DNA of 64,000 nt, from positions 2,542,001-2,606,000 of the forward strand of contig NZ_JAGQAG010000001.1 in assembly GCF_021405525.1 (NCBI RefSeq). Direction: 5' to 3'. Under the pieces are notes generated by a model. It had not been told where the DNA came from. It was given only the letters and a program-made list of their open reading frames with translations, and ran no database searches. Below are positions 1-10,434 of this stretch, piece by piece (the stretch's first letter is position 1; each line of letters opens with the position of its first letter). This DNA comes from Ruegeria pomeroyi (GTDB lineage Bacteria > Pseudomonadota > Alphaproteobacteria > Rhodobacterales > Rhodobacteraceae). A program made the translations under genes and the position numbers.

Positions 1-2356
<2,356 letters not shown>

Positions 2357-2357
<1 letters not shown>

Positions 2358-3352
2358 CACAGCACCTTGTCGCGCGGATCGCGCCCCTCGAAATAGTCGA
2401 CCAGATTGTCGAGCACCCGCATGCCCATCGCCTCGCGGGTTTCGCGGGTGGCGCTGCCCAGATGCGGCAGCATCACCAGATTGTCGCACTCGAGCAGGAC
2501 CGGCGCGATGCGCGGTTCGCCGTCGAAGACATCCAGCGCGGCGCCGCCGATACAGTCGAACATCAGCGCCTGCGCCAGCGCGTGCTCGTCCACCACCTCG
2601 CCACGTGCGGTATTGATCAGGAATGCATCGGGTTTCATCAGGTCCAGCCGGCGGCTGTTGATCAGGTGCCGGTTGGCCGCCCCGCCCGGGCAGTGCAGCG
2701 AGACGAAATCGCATTGCGGCAGCATCGCGTCGAGCGTCTCGACCTGGGTGGCGCCGTAGCGGTCCAGCACATCCTGCGGCACCGCCGAGCGGTTCTGCAC
2801 CAGGATTTTCATGCCGAACCCGTGATGGGCACGCTGCGCCATGGCCTGACCGATGCGGCCGAAGCCGACGATGCCCAGCACCTTGCCCGAGACCTTGGCC
2901 CCCACCAGATGGGTCGGGCGCCAGCCGGTCCACTCACCGGCACGCAGTTCGCGCTCGCCCTCGCCCGCGCGGCGGGCCACCATCAGCATCAGCGTCATGG
3001 CGATATCGGCGGTGCATTCCGACAGCACGTCGGGGGTGTTGGACACGGTGATGCCATGGGTGCGGACCGCGTCGGCGTCGATATGGCTGTAACCCACACC
3101 GTAATTGGCCAACAGCCGGGTTTGCGGTGCGCTGACATCCAGCGCCTCGGCCCCCAGCTTGTCGGTGACCGTGGGCAGGATCGCGTCGAACCGGGCCAGG
3201 GCCGAGCGGAACTCGGCACTGGTCAGGGGGGTATCGGTCCGGTTGAACTCGGTATCGAACCGTTCGGCCAGTTGCGCCTCGACGGCGGCGGGCCAGCGGC
3301 GGGTGACCAGAACCTTGGGCTTGCTGTTCATGATAACCGGCATGTTCATCAC
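2357..3352 (-). CDS. hprA: D-2-hydroxyacid dehydrogenase, probable hydroxypyruvate/glyoxylate reductase
   Basis: Predicted NAD(P)H-dependent reductase of hydroxypyruvate to D-glycerate, the step after SgaA in the serine cycle. The 331-aa protein has the family features in order: an N-terminal substrate domain with LLANYGVGYSHID, the Rossmann motif GFGRIGQAMA in the middle, NTARGEVVDE, the catalytic Glu region, and the catalytic His in LPHLGSAT near the end. The start at 3352 forms an ATGA overlap with mtkB. A second Met lies a few codons inside, so the exact N-terminus may be shorter. The family covers several 2-hydroxyacids; the hydroxypyruvate call comes mainly from the operon, not from a residue I can point to. 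Confidence 0.85.
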
Positions 3353-4239
3353 GCCGCCTCCTTCAGGACCTTGGCGATGGTGTCGCCGATCACCGCCGGG
3401 TTGGGCGCCACGGTGACACCGGCGGCGGTCAGGATCTCGACCTTTTCCGAGGCGCTCTCGCCAAAGGCCGAGATGATCGCGCCGGCATGGCCCATGGTGC
3501 GGCCCTTGGGCGCGGTCAGACCCGCCACATAGGCGATCACCGGTTTCGACACGTGGTCGCGGATATAGGCCGCGGCCTCGGCCTCTTGCGGGCCGCCGAT
3601 CTCGCCGATCATGCAGATGACCTGGGTTTCGTCATCCTGCTCGAACCGGTGCAGGATGTCCTTGAAGGACGAGCCGTTGATCGGGTCGCCGCCGATGCCG
3701 ACCGAGGTCGAGACACCGATGCCATGCTCCTTGAGCTGGGCCGCGGCCTCGTAACCCAGCGTGCCCGAACGGCCGATGATGCCAACCGGACCGGGCAGAT
3801 AGATATGGCCGGGCATGATCCCCAGCAGAGCCTTGCCGGGGCTGATGGTGCCGGCGCAGTTGGGGCCGGTCAGCACCATGCGGCGCTCGCGCGGGTAGCG
3901 GTACATGTAGCGCTTGACCCGGATCATGTCCTGGGCCGGGATGCCGTCGGTGATGCAGACGCAATACCGGATGCCCGCATCGGCGGCCTCCATGATGCTG
4001 TCAGCGGCAAAGGGCGGCGGCACGAAGACCAGGCTCGCCTCGGCGCCGGTGCGCTCGACCGCCTCTTCGACGGTGTCGAAGACCGGCACGCCCTCGACCG
4101 TCTGGCCGCCCTTGCCGGGCACCACGCCGCCCACGACATTGGTGCCATAGGCGATCATGTCGGCGGTGTGAAAGCGCGCCATCTTGCCGGTGATGCCCTG
4201 CACGATGACCGGCGTTTCCCTGTCGATGAAGATGCTCAT
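3349..4239 (-). CDS. mtkB: Malate-CoA ligase (malate thiokinase) alpha subunit
   Basis: CoA-binding subunit of the ATP-dependent ligase that makes malyl-CoA, the substrate of Mcl. The 296-aa protein is SucD-like: an N-terminal CoA-binding Rossmann domain ([19 protein letters not shown]), the TGPNCAGTI segment, and the phosphorylated His in GHAGAI toward the C-terminus. SucCD and MtkAB are homologous. The malate assignment rests on the neighbours (sgaA, hydroxypyruvate reductase, ppc, and mcl across the divergent promoter). The start overlaps the stop of mtkA as ATGA, so the two subunits should be translated in step. Confidence 0.9.
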   Translation of the reverse strand: MSIFIDRETPVIVQGITGKMARFHTADMIAYGTNVVGGVVPGKGGQTVEGVPVFDTVEEAVERTGAEASLVFVPPPFAADSIMEAADAGIRYCVCITDGIPAQDMIRVKRYMYRYPRERRMVLTGPNCAGTISPGKALLGIMPGHIYLPGPVGIIGRSGTLGYEAAAQLKEHGIGVSTSVGIGGDPINGSSFKDILHRFEQDDETQVICMIGEIGGPQEAEAAAYIRDHVSKPVIAYVAGLTAPKGRTMGHAGAIISAFGESASEKVEILTAAGVTVAPNPAVIGDTIAKVLKEAA

Positions 4240-5435
4240 TGCACAGCCCTCACAATGGTGTTTTCGGTAAGGTCGTTCTTCCAGGCGCCCACCGCGCGTT
4301 CGGCGGCCTCCATCAGGGTGCGGGCGCGGATGATCGGCAGGCCGGATTTGGCAAGGATCTTCTGACCCTCTTCCACATTGGTCCCCGCCAGGCGGACGAT
4401 GACCGGTACTTCGACCTGCACCTCTTTCAGCGCCTGCACGACGCCCTCGGCGACCCAGTCGCAGCGGTTGATCCCGGCAAAGATGTTGACCAGCACCGCC
4501 TGCACATTGCTGTCCGACATCACCAGCCGGAACGCCTTGGCCACCCGTTCGGGCGTGGCGCCGCCGCCGATGTCGAGAAAGTTGGCGGGCTCGCCCCCGG
4601 CCAGCTTGATCGTGTCCATGGTCGCCATGGCCAGACCGGCCCCGTTGACGATGCAGCCGATATTGCCGTCTAGCCCGACATAGGACAGGCCGCGATCGGC
4701 GGCGCGGCTTTCGCGCGGGTCTTCCTGGCTCTTGTCGCGCAGTTCGCTGATATGGGGGTGACGGAACAGGGCGTTGTCGTCAAAGGTCATCTTGGCATCG
4801 AGCGCCAGGATGCGGTTGTCGCCGGTGATCACCAGCGGGTTGATCTCGACCATGGTGGCGTCATATTCGCTGAACGCCTGATAGCAGCCCTGAAGCGTGC
4901 GCACCATGCGCGCGGTCAGCGCCGGGTCGATGCCCAGCTTGAACGCGATCTGGCGGCACTGGAAATCCTGCAGACCCACCGCCGGTTCCACCGTGGCGCG
5001 CACGATGCTCTCGGGTTTCTCGGCCGAGATCTCCTCGATCTCCATGCCACCCTCGGCCGAGGCGACGATCATCACTCGTTGCGAGCTGCGGTCGAGCACA
5101 AAGCCCAGATAGATTTCGCGCTCGATCGGCACCGCGCCCTCGACATAGACGCGATAGATGCCCTTGCCCTCGGGGCCGGTCTGATGGGTGACCAGCTTGC
5201 GGCCGAACAGGTTCTCGCAGGTCTCCTGGATCTCGGCATCGCTGGAACAGACCTTGACGCCGCCCGCCTTGCCGCGGCCCCCGGCGTGAACCTGGGCCTT
5301 GACCACCCAGCGGTCACCGCCGATCTCGCGGGCGCGATAGGCCGCCTGTTCGGGGCTGTAGGCCAGCGCGCCGGGGGGAATGTCGACCCCGAAATTCGCC
5401 AGGATTTCCTTGGCCTGATATTCGTGAATGTCCAT
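4236..5435 (-). CDS. mtkA: Malate-CoA ligase (malate thiokinase) beta subunit
   Basis: ATP-grasp, nucleotide- and substrate-binding subunit that pairs with MtkB to activate malate as malyl-CoA. The 399-aa protein begins with [12 protein letters not shown], shared by SucC and MtkA. It carries the ATP-grasp lysine region ([16 protein letters not shown]), EINPLV at about residue 197, and the C-terminal ligase domain with [15 protein letters not shown]. The ATG at 5435 follows an AGGAGG-type ribosome site. The gene lies 41 bp after sgaA in the same direction. SucC of the TCA cycle is the alternative; having no TCA genes but four serine-cycle genes around it argues for MtkA. Confidence 0.9.
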   Translation of the reverse strand: MDIHEYQAKEILANFGVDIPPGALAYSPEQAAYRAREIGGDRWVVKAQVHAGGRGKAGGVKVCSSDAEIQETCENLFGRKLVTHQTGPEGKGIYRVYVEGAVPIEREIYLGFVLDRSSQRVMIVASAEGGMEIEEISAEKPESIVRATVEPAVGLQDFQCRQIAFKLGIDPALTARMVRTLQGCYQAFSEYDATMVEINPLVITGDNRILALDAKMTFDDNALFRHPHISELRDKSQEDPRESRAADRGLSYVGLDGNIGCIVNGAGLAMATMDTIKLAGGEPANFLDIGGGATPERVAKAFRLVMSDSNVQAVLVNIFAGINRCDWVAEGVVQALKEVQVEVPVIVRLAGTNVEEGQKILAKSGLPIIRARTLMEAAERAVGAWKNDLTENTIVRAVQ

Positions 5436-5476
5436 GAGGTCTCTCCTCCTCGACCATGGAAAGGGGGTGCGCGCGG

Positions 5477-6724
5477 TTATTCCGCTGCGAGCGCGTTGTC
5501 GTAATGAGCATCCAGCGCGGCCAGAGCGGTGGCCTCGTCACCTGCCCCGCCCAATTCGCGGATCGCTTCGGCAAAGCGGGTGACGATATCGGTGACCGCT
5601 GCACGGCTGAGCAGGTTCAGGATGCCGATGCGTACCTGTACCGGCGCCGACAGGGTCGGCCAGATGCCGAAGTTGCGGGCGCGGCAGTTCTGCACCAGTT
5701 CCATCTCGCGACCGCGCAGGTCGCCCGGCAGGTTCAGCACCACCAGCGAGGTCATGTTCGAGGTGACCTCGCATCCCAGCGCCTCGACCGCGCGGCGCAG
5801 CGCCGCCTCGTGAAAGGCATAGTCCTTGGCCCGGTTGGCCACGCCCTGTTGCAGGGTGATGCGCAGCGCCTCGTGAAAGGCGGCGACCGCATAGGCGGAA
5901 TGGGTGCGGTGATAGGTTCCCTTGTCCACATCCTTGCCGTCGATGATGCCCCAGTGGCGCGCCTCGAGGATCGGATGATGCACAAAGCTGCGGGTGCCGG
6001 TGGCGCGCAGTGTTTCGATGTAACGGTCGGTGAAGGACACCGGCGCATAGGTCAGCGGCAGGCAGCAGATGCCCTTTTGCGGGCAGGACGCCCAGCCATG
6101 CACGCCCGGGAAATCGTCAATCCGGAAATCCTCGACCCCCAGCGACGACACCGCGTCCACCAGGCCCATCACGTCGTGGCGTTCACAGGCGGCGCTGAAC
6201 CCGGCAATGTCGTTGATCCGGCCGGAACCCGTCTCCCAATGGGCCATGGCGGCCCATTTCGGCTTGTGCTGGGCCAGGGCGGTCTCGACGATCTCGCCGG
6301 TGACCGACTGGCCATGCGGGATATCGACGATCACGACCGATGCAGGGCGCGGATCCAGCGGATTGGCGGCCAGTTCCTCGGCGGTGGCGGCCTTCATGCG
6401 GACGGTCAGCCCGTCGATGCCCGAGAAGGTGCCGTTGGTGAACACCACCACCTTGTCGCCCGGCATCACCGCGCTGAACATCACGTCCAGCCCGCTCCAG
6501 CCGGTGCCGGCGACGCCGAATGTGTGGATGTTGTCGGTGCCCCAGATCCGGCGCAGCATCAGCTTGCATTCGACCATGCCGCGCAGCACGTCGCCATGCA
6601 TGTGATCGGCCAGGCCCGCACCGCTGAAGGCGGCAAGCACGCGGGCATCGGTATTGCCGGGGCCGGGGCCCGCCGCGATGGTGGCCGGAATGTCGAGTTT
6701 GGGAAACAGCGTATCAGCGGACAT
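5477..6724 (-). CDS. sgaA: Serine-glyoxylate aminotransferase
   Basis: PLP-dependent class V aminotransferase that converts serine plus glyoxylate to hydroxypyruvate plus glycine. At 415 aa it is the usual length. It shows the AAGPGPGN start, the GTGWSGLD cofactor loop, DAVSSLG with the PLP-contacting Asp, and the Schiff-base Lys in SCPQKGICC. An AAGGAG ribosome site sits five bases before the ATG at 6724. It is the first gene of the leftward serine-cycle operon, so its upstream region carries the operon promoter, shared with the divergent LuxR-type gene. Alanine-glyoxylate aminotransferase is the closest alternative, but context favours serine. Confidence 0.93.
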   Translation of the reverse strand: MSADTLFPKLDIPATIAAGPGPGNTDARVLAAFSGAGLADHMHGDVLRGMVECKLMLRRIWGTDNIHTFGVAGTGWSGLDVMFSAVMPGDKVVVFTNGTFSGIDGLTVRMKAATAEELAANPLDPRPASVVIVDIPHGQSVTGEIVETALAQHKPKWAAMAHWETGSGRINDIAGFSAACERHDVMGLVDAVSSLGVEDFRIDDFPGVHGWASCPQKGICCLPLTYAPVSFTDRYIETLRATGTRSFVHHPILEARHWGIIDGKDVDKGTYHRTHSAYAVAAFHEALRITLQQGVANRAKDYAFHEAALRRAVEALGCEVTSNMTSLVVLNLPGDLRGREMELVQNCRARNFGIWPTLSAPVQVRIGILNLLSRAAVTDIVTRFAEAIRELGGAGDEATALAALDAHYDNALAAE

Positions 6725-6840
6725 GTGGGCTCCTTGGCATTGGTCGGCCAGAGGCGGCCGGTCGGGTTTCCCACAGTGATAAAATCTCTTGTTTGGTGAA
6801 AAAACGTCCGATACTCCTGCTTTTGGTCACCCAATAGGGC

Positions 6841-6910
6841 GGGTAGAAACCTACCCATTTGGGTATGTATCCCGGTGTATGCCGAAAATATCACTACCAG
6901 AATGGGTAGT
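6841..6910. promoter_or_regulatory. Cluster of GGGTA/TACCC inverted repeats between sgaA and the LuxR-type gene
   Basis: The divergent 227-bp control region holds GGGTAG-AAAC-CTACCC (6841-6856). Its second arm is reused in TACCC-ATTT-GGGTA (6852-6865). A third pair, ACTACC-N6-GGTAGT, lies at 6893-6910. The half-sites share one consensus, and the first three are about one helical turn apart. This arrangement is typical of a dimeric activator or repressor bound in tandem. The LuxR-type product encoded next to it is the natural candidate (inference). Confidence 0.6.
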
Positions 6911-6951
6911 TTCTTCTGATTTTACAATTGCGTTCAAAAGGATAGCAAATC

Positions 6952-7566
6952 ATGGCACGGGTCGAAATCATGCTGGGGGACGGCAATCCGCTGGTGCTGT
7001 CGGCCATGTCCGAGGTGTTCGAGCGCGATCCGCGATTCTCTCTGGTTGCCACCACCGCCACCGCCGAAGGGTTTCTGGGCATGGCGATGCGGGTGCCGAT
7101 CCAGGTTGGGGTGATCGATTGGAACCTGCCCGCACTGGGGGCGGAAAAGCTGACCGAGGTGCTGCGCGCCCAGGAACGCGCGCCCCGCGTGGTCATCTAT
7201 GGCCACGATCACGACCCGGCCCTGCCGCGCCGCGCCATGGCGGTGGGGGCGGCGGCCTTTGTCTCGCGCTCGGCGCCGATCGACAAGCTGGTGCAGACCT
7301 GCCTGGACGTTGCCGAGGGCAAGATGGTGTTTCCCTTTCTCGACGTGCGCGAGCTGCGCGCCGATCCGATCAGCACCCTGTCACGCAAGGAACGGCTGTT
7401 GCTCGAGGCGCTGGCCGAGGGTTTGACCAACAAACAGCTGGCCGCACGGCTGGGCATCTCGACCAACACGGTCAAGTTCCACCTGTCGAATGTCTTCGAC
7501 AAACTGTCGGTAAAGAACCGCGCACAGGCGATCGCTTTCTACTATTCTTCGCAGGCAAAGGGCTGA
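6952..7566 (+). CDS. LuxR/NarL-family response regulator with atypical receiver
   Basis: 204-aa two-domain transcription factor, probably controlling the flanking C1 genes. Residues 1 to about 120 look like a receiver domain with D10 and the expected phosphoacceptor D56 in VIDWNLP. The C-terminal 65 residues are a LuxR HTH with LSRKERLLLEALAEG and NKQLAARLGIS-TNTVKFHLSNVF. The receiver is unusual: only one acidic residue is visible at the first acidic pair, the conserved switch Thr/Ser region reads VVIYGH, and the usual Lys after the last strand is replaced in FVSRSAP. No histidine kinase is adjacent. An AAGGATAG ribosome site supports the start at 6952. Divergence from sgaA and proximity to mcl suggest local control of the serine cycle. 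Confidence 0.85.
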   Translation: MARVEIMLGDGNPLVLSAMSEVFERDPRFSLVATTATAEGFLGMAMRVPIQVGVIDWNLPALGAEKLTEVLRAQERAPRVVIYGHDHDPALPRRAMAVGAAAFVSRSAPIDKLVQTCLDVAEGKMVFPFLDVRELRADPISTLSRKERLLLEALAEGLTNKQLAARLGISTNTVKFHLSNVFDKLSVKNRAQAIAFYYSSQAKG

Positions 7567-7678
7567 GTGCGGAGAGGTCTGCCCCCACATTCGGTATACA
7601 CTGGGATGCAAATTTTTTAATTGACAGGAAATCTTTTTTTGCCAATGGCTGAAAGGGACACATCCCTCTGACACGCAA

Positions 7679-7694
7679 GAAAAGGGTCCTTTTC
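7679..7694 (+). promoter_or_regulatory. Small inverted repeat immediately before mcl1
   Basis: GAAAAGG-GT-CCTTTTC ends one base before the mcl1 ATG. The purine-rich arm is the only visible ribosome-binding sequence for mcl1, so an RNA hairpin (six pairs, four-base loop) would hide it. It may be a translational control element, or chance. Confidence 0.3.
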
Positions 7695-7695
7695 C

Positions 7696-8673
7696 ATGTC
7701 CTTCCACCCCATCGAACAAGCCCCCGCGCGGCTCAACCGCTCGGAACTGGCCGTGCCCGGCTCGCAACCGCAAATGTTTGAAAAAGCGGCACAATCCGAT
7801 GTCGACGTTATCTTTCTGGATCTCGAGGACGCGGTCGCGCCCGACGAGAAGGAACAGGCGCGCAAGAACATCATCAAGGCCCTGAACGAGGTCGATTGGG
7901 GCACCAAGACGATGTCGGTCCGCATCAACGGGCTGGACACGCATTACATGTATCGCGACGTGGTCGACGTGGTCGAACAGGCCGGCGAGCGGCTGGACCT
8001 CATCATGATTCCCAAGGTCGGCACCGCCGCCGATGTCTATGCGGTCGACATGATGGTGACCCAGATCGAGGACGCAAAGGGCCTGAAAAAGCGGATCGGA
8101 TTCGAACATATCATCGAAACCGCGCTGGGCATGCAGAACGTCTCGGAAATCGCGGGCGCCTCGAAACGCAACGAGAGCCTGCACTTCGGCGTGGCCGATT
8201 ACGCCGCTTCGACGCGGGCGCGCACCACGATCATCGGCGGGGTGAACCCGGATTATTCGGTGCTGACCGACCCGCTGGAGGATGGCAGCCGCGCGGTGCA
8301 TTGGGGCGACATGTGGCATTATGCCCTGGCCCGCATGGTGGTCGCCGCCCGCGCCAACGGGCTGCGCCCGATCGACGGGCCGTTTGGCGATTTCCAGGAC
8401 CCCGACGGATACCGCGCGGCGGCCAAGCGGGCTGCGGTGCTGGGCTGCGAGGGCAAATGGGCCATCCATCCCAGCCAGATCGCGCTGGCCAACGAGGTGA
8501 TGAGCCCGTCGGAAGCCGAGGTCACCAAGGCGCGCCGCATCCTGGAGGCGATGGCCGAGGCCGAGGCGGCGGGCAAGGGCGCGGTCTCGCTCGATGGGCG
8601 GCTGATCGACTATGCCTCGATCCGCCAGGCCGAGGTGCTGGTGGAAAAGGCCCGCCAAATTGCCGGCAACTGA
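7696..8673 (+). CDS. mcl1: Malyl-CoA lyase
   Basis: HpcH/HpaI-type (CitE-like) lyase that cleaves malyl-CoA to glyoxylate and acetyl-CoA, closing the serine cycle; in Rhodobacteraceae the same enzyme can also act on beta-methylmalyl-CoA. The 325-aa protein matches the length and features of the Rhodobacter enzyme: ELAVPGSQPQMF at the start, the metal-binding segment VIFLDLEDAVAP, the IPKVG strand, GFEHIIETALG with the second acidic ligand, and GKWAIHPSQI near residue 250. The start at 7696 follows a 129-bp gap after the LuxR-type gene. The next gene, glycerate kinase, overlaps its end. Confidence 0.93.
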   Translation: MSFHPIEQAPARLNRSELAVPGSQPQMFEKAAQSDVDVIFLDLEDAVAPDEKEQARKNIIKALNEVDWGTKTMSVRINGLDTHYMYRDVVDVVEQAGERLDLIMIPKVGTAADVYAVDMMVTQIEDAKGLKKRIGFEHIIETALGMQNVSEIAGASKRNESLHFGVADYAASTRARTTIIGGVNPDYSVLTDPLEDGSRAVHWGDMWHYALARMVVAARANGLRPIDGPFGDFQDPDGYRAAAKRAAVLGCEGKWAIHPSQIALANEVMSPSEAEVTKARRILEAMAEAEAAGKGAVSLDGRLIDYASIRQAEVLVEKARQIAGN

Positions 8674-9934
8674 CACGACAAGCCTGCGAAGCGCGGCGGT
8701 CCGGGCGTTCCGGGCCGCCGTGCGCCGTGCCGATCCCGGCCTGGCACTGACCGACTGCCTGCGCCGGACCGGCCTGCCCCGCCCCAGCGGTGACGGCAAG
8801 ACCATTGTTGTCGCCCTGGGCAAGGCCGCCCCTGCGATGATCCGGGCGCTGCACGGCCAGATCACCGGCCCCCGGGTGATGCTCTGCGTCACCCATCGCG
8901 AGAATCAGGAGCCGGTGGCCGGGGCCGAGGTGTTCCGCGCCGGGCATCCGGTGCCCGACGAGATCGGCCACCATGCCGCCCGCCGCCTGCGCGAGATATT
9001 GGCCGAGACCACCGAGCGCGACGTGGTTCTGGCGCTGATCTCGGGCGGCGGCTCGGCCCTGTTGCCGGCGCCGCCCGACGGCGTCACGCTGGATGACAAG
9101 CAGGCGGTGAACCGACTGCTGTTGCAAAGCGGGCTGGAAATCAACGCGGTGAACGCGGTGCGCCAGCATGTCTCGGTATTGAAGGGCGGCGGGCTGTTGC
9201 GCCACGCGGCCCCTGCCCCGGTCACCGCCTATATCCTGTCCGATGTGATCGGTGACGACCTGCGCGCCATCGCCAGCGGCCCGACAGTGGCCCCGATCGC
9301 CAGCCGGGCCGAGATCCGCGACCTGCTTGCGCGCAAAGGGATCGCCGAGGCGCTACCCGACAGCATCCGCCGCCATCTGCGCCAGCCCGAGGCCACCACC
9401 CCGCTCCCCAAGGCCAGCAATCACCTGATCGGTGGCAATCGCGAGAGCCTGGCGGCGGCGGCAGCGGCGCTGGCCGCCTTTGGCGCGGTCCGGGTGATCG
9501 ACGAACCGCTGGTGGGCGATGTGGGCGAGGCCGCCGAGACCGTGGCCGAGGCCCTATCCCGCGCCGCACAGGAAGAGGGGCCGCAGGCCCTGATCTGGGG
9601 CGGCGAGACCACCGTGCGCGTGCGCGGCAGCGGCATTGGCGGACGCAATCAGGAACTGGCTCTGCGGCTGGCCGCGCTGATGGAGGACACACCGCTTTCG
9701 CGGCCCTGGCTGTTCCTATCGGCAGGCACCGACGGGCGCGATGGCCCGACCGAGGCGGCGGGCGCCTGCGTCGATGCGGGCACCCTGCCCCGCATCCGCG
9801 CCGCTGGGGCCGCGCCCGAGACGTTCCTTGCGCGCAATGACAGCAACAGCGCCCTGACCCTGTCGGGCGACCTGTTGGTGACGGGCGCCACCGGCACCAA
9901 TGTCGCGGATGTGCAGATCCTGCTTCTGGGCTGA
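8660..9934 (+). CDS. gck: Glycerate 2-kinase (MOFRL family)
   Basis: Phosphorylates D-glycerate to 2-phosphoglycerate, the step after hydroxypyruvate reductase. Predicted 424 aa. It has the N-terminal ALGKAAPAM segment, the ISGGGSALL loop (about residue 120), the EINAVNAVRQHVSVLKGGGL segment in the middle, and a C-terminal MOFRL domain with WGGETTV, GGRNQELAL and AGTDGRDGPT. The reading frame stays open upstream to an ATG at 8612 inside mcl1. I prefer the TTG at 8660, which overlaps the mcl1 stop by 14 bp, has GGAAAAGG ten bases upstream, and gives a normal N-terminus. It is nearly back-to-back with the convergent globin gene. Confidence 0.88.
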   Translation: MPATDTTSLRSAAVRAFRAAVRRADPGLALTDCLRRTGLPRPSGDGKTIVVALGKAAPAMIRALHGQITGPRVMLCVTHRENQEPVAGAEVFRAGHPVPDEIGHHAARRLREILAETTERDVVLALISGGGSALLPAPPDGVTLDDKQAVNRLLLQSGLEINAVNAVRQHVSVLKGGGLLRHAAPAPVTAYILSDVIGDDLRAIASGPTVAPIASRAEIRDLLARKGIAEALPDSIRRHLRQPEATTPLPKASNHLIGGNRESLAAAAAALAAFGAVRVIDEPLVGDVGEAAETVAEALSRAAQEEGPQALIWGGETTVRVRGSGIGGRNQELALRLAALMEDTPLSRPWLFLSAGTDGRDGPTEAAGACVDAGTLPRIRAAGAAPETFLARNDSNSALTLSGDLLVTGATGTNVADVQILLLG

Positions 9935-9939
9935 GCGGT

Positions 9940-10389
9940 TCAGGCGCCGCCCGAGGGGCACCGCTGGGCGGCGCGCGCCTTGCCGTCGCTATCCTCGCGC
10001 CAGTCGGGCACGTCATTGACCAGCATCAGCGCCGCCCGCCGCAGGGTGGCGCGGAACTTGTCCACCACCTCGCCACGCAGGCCGCAATCGGCCAGCGCGG
10101 CGTCAAAGGTTTTCAGCCACAGCTCGGCATCGGCCTCGCGGATCGGCACATGGGCATGGATCTCGCGCAGGTTCATATGGCCGAACCGCTCGCGGTAATA
10201 GGCGCGCCCGCCCAGAAAGCCGCTGAGAAACTCGAACTGCGCCTGCCGGGTATGGTTCAGCCCATGGCCGCGAAAATGCAGCCGATGCAGCGGCCAGGCC
10301 TCGGGGTCGGTCTCCATCCGGTCGTAGAACGTCTCGACCAGGTCGCGCAGCACGTCCTCGCCGCCGATGGATGTCAGTGCCGATGTCAT
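9940..10389 (-). CDS. Truncated haemoglobin, group II-like
   Basis: 149-aa globin of the truncated (2/2) type. It shows LVETFYDRME at helix B, LHFRGHG, the FLSGFLGG-YYRERFGHMNLREIHAHVPI stretch containing the proximal His, and a Trp in AELWLKTFD at the position that marks group II. Group II globins bind O2 or NO tightly and have peroxidase or redox roles. The gene lies 45 bp downstream of tdm in the same direction and probably shares its transcript. Tdm is an iron/zinc demethylase that produces formaldehyde; a role in oxygen or NO handling beside it is inference only. Confidence 0.85.
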   Translation of the reverse strand: MTSALTSIGGEDVLRDLVETFYDRMETDPEAWPLHRLHFRGHGLNHTRQAQFEFLSGFLGGRAYYRERFGHMNLREIHAHVPIREADAELWLKTFDAALADCGLRGEVVDKFRATLRRAALMLVNDVPDWREDSDGKARAAQRCPSGGA

Positions 10390-10434
10390 GGGCCTATCCT
10401 GTCTTGCCGTGCCCCCGGCCCGCCTTGACCAAGG

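Noticed and set aside
3349-5435. The ligase pair as succinyl-CoA synthetase (sucCD)
   Set aside because: The sequences are homologous, but the operon contains sgaA, hydroxypyruvate reductase and ppc, with mcl1 nearby, and no TCA-cycle gene.
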